Shown here piece by piece: positions 16,913-24,115 of a DNA stretch of 55,121 nucleotides. Numbering within the stretch: position 1 is the first letter of the stretch; the number at the start of each line of letters is the position of its first letter. The notes under the pieces were generated by a model. It was not told where the DNA came from. It worked only from the letters and a program-made list of their open reading frames with translations, and searched no databases. Location of the stretch: contig DXIM01000179.1 in NCBI GenBank assembly GCA_019112895.1, positions 1 through 55,121 on the forward strand. Reading direction: 5' to 3'. A program made the position numbers and the translations under genes. Origin of the DNA: Candidatus Stackebrandtia faecavium. GTDB lineage: Bacteria; Actinomycetota; Actinomycetes; Mycobacteriales; Micromonosporaceae.

Positions 16913-17596
16913 TCAAGAATCACATTGCACATTCACCTGCGCACGCAACGATTCGGGCTCTTTCACGACGACGCCACCTCGTACGACTTCGATGAACCCG
17001 TTGTTTTTCCACACCTTCAATATCGGCGTCACGGCGCTGCGCACGACACCGAGGGCTCCCGCAAGTTCCTCCTGAGACAGGTTCACCCTCAGCGGGGACG
17101 AATGGTGCGGTCCAGCGACATCTACAACCGACATCAACAGCTGCGCCAACCTTGCTTTTGCCCGCATCCGCGCTGCGCACCATTGTTGCGGCGCGGACTC
17201 GGCGAGCTTCGACATCGCGTATTTCTCGAACTCGTCCTTCCAGCCGCGCCTTCGCATCAGCGCACCGAACGTATCGGCGGTCAGCTCGTACGTAACGCAT
17301 TGCTCCATGGCTCGCACCGAAGCCATCCGACGCCCTATCGCGCGTGCCATCTCCCCCAACAGGTCGCCGGGTCCGCGAACGGAAAGCAGAACTTCGCCGC
17401 CGCCCGGTTCGGTGTAGTCCACCTTGGCTCGCCCTTCGGTCAGTAAATGGACCGTGTCGTGGGCCTCCCCTTGTCTCAGAATGAAATCGGCACGCTCATA
17501 GATGCGCCGGCGTCCGGCTTGAACCAGGTCTGTCCATTCTTGAGTTTCCAGGTAGCGTTTGAATCCGGTCCCGGTGTCATGTATTTTCCGTGTCAC
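16913..17596 (-). CDS. Crp/Fnr-family cyclic-nucleotide-responsive transcription regulator
   Basis: A 227-residue protein, the normal length for CRP. The N-terminal cyclic nucleotide-binding domain (about 20-115) retains the phosphate-binding cassette GDLLGEMARAIGRRMASVRA. It includes the ligand-binding Glu82 and Arg90 (equivalent to E72 and R82 in E. coli CRP). A helical dimer linker follows. The C-terminal winged helix has the HTH LSQEELAGALGVVRSAVTPIL and a wing FIEVVRGGVVV. GTG 17596 is chosen because GGAGG lies 7 bp upstream; longer frames have no domain content. It heads the operon with the cyclase, so its effector is probably that enzyme's product. Confidence 0.85.
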   Translation of the reverse strand: MTRKIHDTGTGFKRYLETQEWTDLVQAGRRRIYERADFILRQGEAHDTVHLLTEGRAKVDYTEPGGGEVLLSVRGPGDLLGEMARAIGRRMASVRAMEQCVTYELTADTFGALMRRRGWKDEFEKYAMSKLAESAPQQWCAARMRAKARLAQLLMSVVDVAGPHHSSPLRVNLSQEELAGALGVVRSAVTPILKVWKNNGFIEVVRGGVVVKEPESLRAQVNVQCDS

Positions 17597-17741
17597 GCCT
17601 GTACCTCCAGCACAACCAAGCTCGACGTCATATCGATGACTGATCGTAGTGTTCGCTTCACCGATCTCGTATGTCTGAGGTGGACTTTCCGCATCGATGC
17701 ACCCGAGTGGATGCGATATTCCCGGTGAGGATCTCCGTGCA

Positions 17742-18248
17742 ATGCAGTTGACGCGCATATTCGCCCTGATCGGCGTCGTTTTCGGCGCCGTGTTCGTTTT
17801 CGCCAACGCGAGCGGTCTGCCCGAAACACTCGCTTGGCCAGTCCGTATTCTCGGTGCCCTCCTTGCCGTCTCGGCTGTATGGTTCGGCATCATTCGTCGC
17901 CCCACCGAGGCCGGTGACCCACCAGAACCCAGTTCAGTACGTACCTATTGGATAGCGGTCGCCGCACAATTCGTCGCCATACCTGCCGGTGCGGCGGTCC
18001 TCAACGCGTTCGACCTGAGCGCGCTCGTACTGCCGTGGGTCGTGTTCGTCGTCGGGGCACATTTCCTTCCTGCCAAGGCATTCGGCGTCGGTCGCTGGTG
18101 GCAACTAGGTATCTCACTGGTCATGCTCGGCGTGGTCGGCGCATTGGGCGCTGCCTTGATAAGCCCGATGTTCGCCCCGATCTGCGGTGTCGGCGCCGGA
18201 TACATCCTGCTCGCTTTCGTGTCGGTGCCCCGCTGGTCTTCGGCTTGA
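17742..18248 (+). CDS. Small integral membrane protein, unknown function
   Basis: A 168-residue protein with about five to six hydrophobic helices and short loops. It starts at MQLTRIFALIGVVFGAVFVF, where GAGGA lies about 9 bp upstream of ATG 17742. The helices contain small residues and few charges. I recognise no transporter or enzyme signature. It is divergent from the crp-like gene and probably not part of that operon. The next gene follows 56 bp downstream on the same strand. Confidence 0.6.
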   Translation: MQLTRIFALIGVVFGAVFVFANASGLPETLAWPVRILGALLAVSAVWFGIIRRPTEAGDPPEPSSVRTYWIAVAAQFVAIPAGAAVLNAFDLSALVLPWVVFVVGAHFLPAKAFGVGRWWQLGISLVMLGVVGALGAALISPMFAPICGVGAGYILLAFVSVPRWSSA

Positions 18249-18304
18249 CGGGAAGAAGCCACAATTGGCTTGCCCTACCAAAATCGACTGTTTACTGTGA
18301 TGCA

Positions 18305-18880
18305 ATGGATCATGACAAGGAAGACCTACAGCGCTACCTGCAACAGCTGCGGGAGGCAGTCATTTGGAAGATGGAAGGCTTGACGCAACGTCAACTGCGT
18401 TGGCCACAGACTCCGTCCGGCACGAACCTGCTCGGCATGGTCAAGCATCTTTCTGCCCTGGAGTTCGGGTACCTGGGAATGGTTTTCGACCGGCCAGGCG
18501 AACCCACGCCGTGGCTCGGCCCGGACTCGGAGCCCGAAGAGGATATGTGGGCGACACCGGACGAGTCCAGCGCATGGCTGTTGGGCCTGTACGGTCGCGC
18601 TTGCGCACACGCGAACGAGACGATCGCATCACTGAGCCTCGACAGCACCGGTTACGTACCTTGGTGGTCCGAAGAAAAACGTCATCCCACTTTGCACACG
18701 ATCATCGTGCACGTGACTATCGAGACGGCGCGCCACTTGGGGCACATCGATATCGTGCGTGAACTGACGGACGGCGGGATCGGCCTGTACGCCCACAACG
18801 CCAACACCCCCGGTTGGGACCCCGAGAAACTTCGGCGGCACAAAGCCCGGCTGGAAGAGGTGGCGCTCGGTTTCGACTAG
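18305..18880 (+). CDS. DinB family protein (DUF664)
   Basis: A 191-residue protein of the DUF664 branch of the DinB/YfiT fold. It has GTNLLGMVKHLSALEFGYLG with a metal-ligand His in helix 2 and TIETARHLGHIDIVRE with further His ligands near the end. Actinobacterial relatives are metal-dependent thiol transferase-like proteins, with mycothiol as the plausible thiol given mca in this window. The chosen ATG gives the family-typical N-terminus MDHDKEDLQRYL. The last 4 bp overlap the convergent YwaF-like gene. Confidence 0.75.
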   Translation: MDHDKEDLQRYLQQLREAVIWKMEGLTQRQLRWPQTPSGTNLLGMVKHLSALEFGYLGMVFDRPGEPTPWLGPDSEPEEDMWATPDESSAWLLGLYGRACAHANETIASLSLDSTGYVPWWSEEKRHPTLHTIIVHVTIETARHLGHIDIVRELTDGGIGLYAHNANTPGWDPEKLRRHKARLEEVALGFD

Positions 18881-19638
18881 GCCGGGTCCGATTCCCGGCG
18901 ACGCTGGTCGGCGTCTCCAGCGGGAGGCAGCGAAGCCGTTTCAACCGGGCTGGGCGCGGTCTTGCGCGTCCATGGCCATGTCAGCAGGGCCCAGCCCACA
19001 AGGAGCAATCCGAACACGACGACGAGGTACCACGGCCACGGGCCGAACCAGTCGAGCGCGGAACCGCCCGGAGGTTTGCCATTGAGGTAGGCGTAGTTCG
19101 TGCCGATGATCTCGTTGATGGCCAATACCGCCATGCTCCACACGACCGTGAATATCATCGCGACGCGATAGTGCCGCCATGTCGGCCGAATCTGCAGTCC
19201 CCACACGAGGTAGACCGCTGCCCACAACACAAGGATGTGGAGGACCCAATAGGACAGTAGCTCCACTATGGGTATGGTTTTGATGCTGATGTCTGGGGTC
19301 AACATAGCTTGCGGATTGAGAGTCAGCCCCCAATAGTATGTGACCGCCACAGCCCAAGGCTTCTTCGTCCACAAGGCATATACGGCGATAAATCGCAGCA
19401 CATCGGACACATGTAGTGGCCAAGACTGCCGTAGCGAATAGTTCTGCGGCAAGAACCAATACACCTGCACGGCCACCGTCGTTATCAAAAGCGTCCAGGC
19501 GAGGATGCGCGTCAGACGCTCTTTATCGTGACCTCGCTTGCCGATGACAACGATCGCCGCCACCCCGATGACTGTCACCAGCAGGAACACCCAGTGCATC
19601 GGGCCATAGACGAATAGTTCTTTGGTGGTGGCGGGCAT
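18877..19638 (-). CDS. TIGR02206/YwaF family integral membrane protein
   Basis: A 253-residue protein with about seven membrane helices. The blocks WPLHVSDVLRF, YYWGLTLNPQAMLTPDI and GTNYAYLNGKPPG are the conserved signatures of the YwaF-type family, whose function is unknown. The C-terminal 30 residues are hydrophilic. It is convergent with the DinB gene and overlaps it by 4 bp. No regulatory signal was seen upstream. Confidence 0.8.
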   Translation of the reverse strand: MPATTKELFVYGPMHWVFLLVTVIGVAAIVVIGKRGHDKERLTRILAWTLLITTVAVQVYWFLPQNYSLRQSWPLHVSDVLRFIAVYALWTKKPWAVAVTYYWGLTLNPQAMLTPDISIKTIPIVELLSYWVLHILVLWAAVYLVWGLQIRPTWRHYRVAMIFTVVWSMAVLAINEIIGTNYAYLNGKPPGGSALDWFGPWPWYLVVVFGLLLVGWALLTWPWTRKTAPSPVETASLPPAGDADQRRRESDPA

Positions 19639-19767
19639 GATTTCAGCTTAAGTGCTGTGCCCCTTCCGTGTCGCTAGGAAATATCCGGCAAAAACGACGA
19701 CTGCCGGGCGATCCCCCGGACTGACGCAACATCGTTCGGCGGAGACCGATATATCACCCCGGATCGC

Positions 19768-20250
19768 TCAATCAGCCGACGATGTTCGGCCAGCAGCGAT
19801 GCGCTGCCTCGCCGAACGCGCCGACACAGGCACCCTCTTCGTAGCGGCCGCCAACCCAATGTCTGGCGTGCCGAAATATACGGATTCGGCCCTATCGACC
19901 AGGTACGTCTCGTGCCAGATACCGACGATCGACGGGTTCTTCCGCACCCGACGGTTGAAGTTTGCCCACTCGGGACGGTGCCGCGACTGCGGGTCGCCGG
20001 CGTAAGCGTAGAGCTTGTTGAGCGAATTCCAGTACTGGGTTACAACTGGGTTGATTTTGGACAACGACACCTGGAACCCCATGAGCCCCGAATCGGGATC
20101 CTGCGACAACTCCTTGAGCATCGGCGGCATGGCCGCGAACGTCGGGAGCCATTTATCGACACGCCAAGGACGGTTGATCGTCATGCCGATCAGAAAGATG
20201 ACGAGTTCTCCGTCGTATTCGTGCGTGGTGCGTGCGTCGGTGCGGTTCAC
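19768..20250 (-). CDS. DUF4188 domain protein
   Basis: A 160-residue protein. Strand VIFLIGMTINRPWRVDKWLP, then FAAMPPMLKEL, and later GIWHETYLVDRAESVYFGTP are the hallmarks of DUF4188, a dimeric alpha/beta-barrel family related to heme-degrading or antibiotic monooxygenases. Its activity is unknown. The start is GTG 20250 with AGGGGG upstream. The promoter region contains overlapping AT-rich dyads (20277-20304) that look like operators. No regulator gene is adjacent. Confidence 0.75.
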   Translation of the reverse strand: MNRTDARTTHEYDGELVIFLIGMTINRPWRVDKWLPTFAAMPPMLKELSQDPDSGLMGFQVSLSKINPVVTQYWNSLNKLYAYAGDPQSRHRPEWANFNRRVRKNPSIVGIWHETYLVDRAESVYFGTPDIGLAAATKRVPVSARSARQRIAAGRTSSAD

Positions 20251-20276
20251 GACTACCCCCTGAGTAGATACTCACC

Positions 20277-20304
20277 CTATCTATATCTAGATAGTATCAC
20301 TATC
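20277..20304. promoter_or_regulatory. Two overlapping dyads upstream of DUF4188 gene
   Basis: Two perfect inverted repeats overlap. CTATCTA-N4-TAGATAG occupies 20277-20294 and GATAG(T)-N3-(A)CTATC occupies 20290-20304. They lie 27-54 bp upstream of the GTG start at 20250, in an AT-rich island within GC-rich sequence. This is where a promoter and a dimeric repressor (for example PadR- or TetR-like) would bind. Confidence 0.55.
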
Positions 20305-20544
20305 TGTGACGGTGGTTCAAGCATCGTCCGATTGCGATGTGCTGATGCCGGGTGTCCATCACGATGTTGCTGACTTAACGCCCCGTATACGGCGCTCAAG
20401 GGCAGCGTGGTCGCTTGATCGGCGAGGCAAGGCGGTCATATCCGTAACTTGACGAGACCGGTCGACATCACCCCGAGGAACGGCAACCACCGACGGGCCG
20501 AAAACGCACACCCCGTGCGACGGCTAGGGCTCGACTATCGAACC

Positions 20545-21129
20545 TCAGCGAAACAAGGCCGTGAAATGCTCCAGCGCCCGCTGCTGACTCCACTGAAGTG
20601 ACTCTTGCAGGCCCTGACACAGCATCGCCAGGTACGGCTGTGTGGGATCCGCATGCGGCACGTCATCGATCCCACCCGGCGACGTGAACGTGTACATCGA
20701 CGCACCGTCCCGCTGCCCCAAAGCGATGAGCGTCTCGTAACGGCCCGGACCGGCCTCAAACCGGCCCGCAGGCAGCCCGTCGATCAGCGTGCGCTCCACG
20801 ACCGAGTCGGGGCCCGGTTCGCGGCGCATCTCCTGAGCAGCGATGTCGGCGAATTGCCCCGCCGTGATCAGATACGCGCGCGCCAGGCTCGGCCCCGGCT
20901 GTGCGTGGTCATAGAAGGCGATTCCGCCGCCCCATGTGGGCGAATAGCCGCCGAAATAAACCCGGCCGGGCAACTCGACCGCCGCATCGGCGCGCGGCGG
21001 AGTGCGATCACGCGCGCCCGGATACGTGCGGGTGGCTCCCTCCGGTTGTCCACCTTCCAGATAACAGCCGAGCCGCTGCCGGCACATGTTCGAGCCATAG
21101 CTCACGTACCAGACGTATTTCGCGTTCAT
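20545..21129 (-). CDS. Gamma-glutamylcyclotransferase-like protein
   Basis: A protein of about 194 residues starting at MNAKYVWYVSYGSNM. The Y-G-S-N-M motif is the signature of the gamma-glutamylcyclotransferase/AIG2-like fold, where it binds the substrate's gamma-glutamyl group. Downstream GRVYFGGYSPTWGGGIAFYD fits the barrel core. Actinobacterial homologues of this type are often mislabelled histone deacetylase. The true reaction is unknown. Upstream ATG 21183 in the same frame adds a segment without family character, so I prefer 21129. Confidence 0.65.
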   Translation of the reverse strand: MNAKYVWYVSYGSNMCRQRLGCYLEGGQPEGATRTYPGARDRTPPRADAAVELPGRVYFGGYSPTWGGGIAFYDHAQPGPSLARAYLITAGQFADIAAQEMRREPGPDSVVERTLIDGLPAGRFEAGPGRYETLIALGQRDGASMYTFTSPGGIDDVPHADPTQPYLAMLCQGLQESLQWSQQRALEHFTALFR

Positions 21130-21474
21130 CGCCCGTCCACCATTCGTCGCGTCATGAGGTGCGACCGCTGACGCATTAGCCACTTATTCACCCGGTATTC
21201 GCGGGAGAACGGTTGCCGTCAGCACCACCGGTACGGGATCGTAACCGACGGCGCATCCCGACACGAGACGAAGTGATGGCGGGCAAACACGCCTACGTCA
21301 GCACCGCATCGCGTCATCTCGCCCGGGCAGGTGCGCCGCGACCCATGCTTCAGGGGCAAACAAGGAGGGGCACGCGTTGGGTTCTATTTCCGCCACGCCA
21401 GCGGGCAGCAGCACCGGGCACCATCGCACTAAGCATTGGCCCCGGCGGATCCTGCGATTCGGTTTCGTTTAATC

Positions 21475-21831
21475 TCAGCGGGCCGTTCGCAGGCGCCACC
21501 AGGCGCGGGACCTACCCGTCGACTTCGTCCGTGGGCTCGGCTCGCGCGTGGCGCCCGTGATGTTTTGGTAAGCGTCTTCGATCCGGGCGGCGAAACTCAC
21601 CTCGGACAGGGTCACCCCTTCGTCCCGTGAAATATCGATCTCGGTGCAGCCGTTGCGTCGCCGCACGTGAGGGCGCAGCTCGAATGCGTCCGCGAAAACC
21701 TTGATCCGTTCCGTCAAGTCGGCATGCTGACTTTCGTCGATCGTCAGCGTGCGACTGATGTGGTTCGGTTCAGTGCTCCATCCATCGAGCTGTTGCAGAG
21801 CATCTTGCAGCAGGTCGTTGCCTCGCGTCAT
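21475..21831 (-). CDS. Pterin-4a-carbinolamine dehydratase-like protein, catalytic His motif lost
   Basis: A 118-residue protein. The order LLQDALQQLDGWSTEPNHISRTLTI, then a helix, then CTEIDISRDEGVTLSEVSFAARIED follows the pterin-4a-carbinolamine dehydratase fold. In that family the sequence after the first helix is usually HHP, with catalytic His. Here the corresponding place reads LRPHVRRR. Catalysis by the classical mechanism is therefore doubtful. It may be a non-catalytic relative, or a diverged gene. ATG 21831 is supported by GAGGTG 7 bp upstream. Confidence 0.55.
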   Translation of the reverse strand: MTRGNDLLQDALQQLDGWSTEPNHISRTLTIDESQHADLTERIKVFADAFELRPHVRRRNGCTEIDISRDEGVTLSEVSFAARIEDAYQNITGATREPSPRTKSTGRSRAWWRLRTAR

Positions 21832-22330
21832 TTCACACCTCGAGCATCGGTCAGCCAGAGGCAGAAGAGTTGTCAACCCCGTGGCCAAATCGACGCCGTA
21901 TCTTTACCGTTTGCGTCGCTAAAGTCTGGACCGTCTCATCAAATATGTCCAGGAACACATATGAAACAAAAAAGACATACCGGAATACAGGGCGATCTTC
22001 GTCCTTACATTCTCAGCAGTACGGCCAAGGTCTAACCGCTCGGCGGAACTGCGGCAATCCGAACGGACTACCCGGGACTACAACCGCTATGCCGACGCAT
22101 TTTGTGACTCCGACAACATCTTCTCGCTGTCACACTCGCGCCATCAAGGCATATCCGCTGCGGATTCACGGGCTTCCCGAGGCCTTTCTCGGCGGAGTGC
22201 AACCGACGTGTGCTGGTCAAACGTCAGCCCCGAGAGCACGTCGAGCCCCTTACATCAACAGGCAGTCACAATAGACACGACGCCACAATCTCGGATGCAT
22301 CATGTCCCAGTTCGGGACTAACGTGGCAGC
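21832..22330. other. Intergenic region, about 500 bp
   Basis: This stretch is less GC-rich than its surroundings and has no convincing gene; open frames across it are short and compositionally odd. Near its right end a short dyad GTCCC-N5-GGGAC (22304-22318) lies just before the ABC exporter start. The promoter of the exporter operon must lie here. Confidence 0.45.
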
Positions 22331-24115
22331 GTGACCGCGGAAAACCAACCAGACCAGCCCCCATCCAAGCCTCGAGCCTTGACGAGCCTGTGGGAACTAC
22401 GCGGGTATATGCGCCCGTATGCCAAGCGAATGCTCTTCCTGTTCTTCCTCGCATTCGTGGCGACCGGGGCGTCGCTTCTCGTTCCTCGCCTCATCCAGGC
22501 CGTGATCGACGGCCCGATCGCGTCCGGAGACATGACGGGCCTGTGGGCGCTGGCCGGCGCCGTGGCCGCGCTCGGCATCGGCGAGGGCGCGATCGTACTG
22601 TTGCGTCGCTATCTCCAAGCGAAGGCTGCGCTCAGCTTGGAAACCGACATCCGCCGCGACCTGTATGCGCACATGCAAAGCCTTCATCCGGAATTCCACG
22701 ACCAGTGGCAAACCGGACAATTGCTGGCACGAGCCACCTCCGACCTCGGCGCGATGCGACGATTCCTCTCCTGGGGGCTCATCTTCGGCGCCACCAGCAT
22801 CATCATCTACATCGCCGTAATCACGCAGCTGATGTTGATCCACCTGTGGCTGGGCATCATGGTCGCCGCCTCCGCCGTTCCGCTTTTCCTGATCGCCCGC
22901 AACTTCGCGCGCAACTTCCTCGGTGCCGCGCGCAAAGTGCAGGACCAACAGGGCGAGGTGGCCAGCAATGCGGAACAGATGGCCCAGGGAATCCGAGTCA
23001 TCAAATCGTTCGGCCGAGCCAAGTACATGGAGGAACAGTTCGAAACCGAGGCGGCGTCGTTGCGTGATCTCTCGCTGCGCAAAGTCAAAATCACGTCACG
23101 GTCATGGTCGCTGTTCGACATGATTCCGTCACTGACATTGACGATCACGCTTGTGGTCGGCGCCATCGCCGTGGCACAAAACCAGGTGACGATCGGCGCC
23201 CTGGTGGCGTTCGTGACCCTGCAGCTCATGTTGGTCGGCCCGATCGAATCGCTGGGGTGGATCATCGCCAGCGGCAACGAGGCCATGACTGCCGCCGACC
23301 GTATCCGCGACGTCTTCAGGACCGAGCCCGCGATCGTCGACTCGGACGGTGCCGTCGACATCGACCCGAGCTCCTGCCGCGGTCACGTCCGGTTCCATGA
23401 CGTCGATTTTCGGCACGACGGTGTGGAAGACGCGGTCCTGCGCAACGTGGACCTCGAAGTCAAACCGGGCGAGACCCTCGCGATCGCTGGCGCCACCGGC
23501 TCCGGAAAGACCACTTTGGTGTCCCTGCTGCCGCGGCTCTACGACGTCACCGGCGGGAAGATCACCCTCGACGGTCAAGACATCCGCGATACGACGCTGG
23601 ACAGCCTCCGGCGAGTCGTGACGATGGCATTCGAAGACCCGACCCTGTTTTCGATGAGCGTGCGCGAAAACCTGGCGCTGGGCCTAGGCGACGTCGACGA
23701 CGACGCGATCGCCGAAGCGCTCCAAGTCGCGCAGGCCGAATTCGTCTATGAACTGCCGTTCGGTCTCGACACCCGCATCGGCGAGCAGGGACTGTCGCTG
23801 TCCGGCGGGCAACGCCAGCGGCTCGCTTTGGCCCGCGCCGTGCTCGTCAAACCGGCCGTTCTCGTGCTGGATGACCCGTTGTCGGCCCTCGACGTCAATA
23901 CCGAAGAGCTCGTGGAACGTGCGCTCAAGAGCGTGTTGAGCGGCACGACGGCACTGCTTGTGGTGCATCGACCGTCGACGGTGGCATTGGCCGATCGGGT
24001 CGCGCTGCTATCGAACGGCACGGTCGCGGCCATCGGAACCCACAGTGAACTTTTGAACTCGTCGCCCGAATACGTCGAGGTTCTCTCCGCCCAGCCCGAA
24101 AAGGTAGATGCATGA
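22331..24115 (+). CDS. ABC exporter half-transporter, subunit with degenerate catalytic site
   Basis: A 594-residue fusion of six membrane helices (about 30-320) and an ATPase domain. Walker A is GATGSGKTT (about 386-394), the signature LSGGQRQRL (about 489) and the H-loop VVHRPST. Walker B reads VLVLDDPLSALD, with Asp where the catalytic Glu should be. The neighbour has the Glu but a variant signature. This is the arrangement of heterodimeric exporters such as TM287/288, with one degenerate and one catalytic ATP site. The likely role is export of drugs, lipids or peptides. The start is GTG 22331. The downstream partner overlaps by ATGA. Confidence 0.88.
   Translation: MTAENQPDQPPSKPRALTSLWELRGYMRPYAKRMLFLFFLAFVATGASLLVPRLIQAVIDGPIASGDMTGLWALAGAVAALGIGEGAIVLLRRYLQAKAALSLETDIRRDLYAHMQSLHPEFHDQWQTGQLLARATSDLGAMRRFLSWGLIFGATSIIIYIAVITQLMLIHLWLGIMVAASAVPLFLIARNFARNFLGAARKVQDQQGEVASNAEQMAQGIRVIKSFGRAKYMEEQFETEAASLRDLSLRKVKITSRSWSLFDMIPSLTLTITLVVGAIAVAQNQVTIGALVAFVTLQLMLVGPIESLGWIIASGNEAMTAADRIRDVFRTEPAIVDSDGAVDIDPSSCRGHVRFHDVDFRHDGVEDAVLRNVDLEVKPGETLAIAGATGSGKTTLVSLLPRLYDVTGGKITLDGQDIRDTTLDSLRRVVTMAFEDPTLFSMSVRENLALGLGDVDDDAIAEALQVAQAEFVYELPFGLDTRIGEQGLSLSGGQRQRLALARAVLVKPAVLVLDDPLSALDVNTEELVERALKSVLSGTTALLVVHRPSTVALADRVALLSNGTVAAIGTHSELLNSSPEYVEVLSAQPEKVDA

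Noticed and set aside
12702..17596. The operon as a phage-derived or transposon-borne island
   Set aside because: No integrase, transposase, att-like repeats or tRNA edge were seen; base composition is near that of the neighbours.
20505..20519. CGCAC/GTGCG stem followed by TTTT on the minus strand after the cyclotransferase-like gene
   Set aside because: The stem is only 5 bp, too weak to call a terminator with confidence.
21213..21560. Open frame of 115 codons on the plus strand
   Set aside because: Low-complexity Arg/Pro/Ser-rich translation, no family character, and overlap with the better supported pterin dehydratase-like gene.
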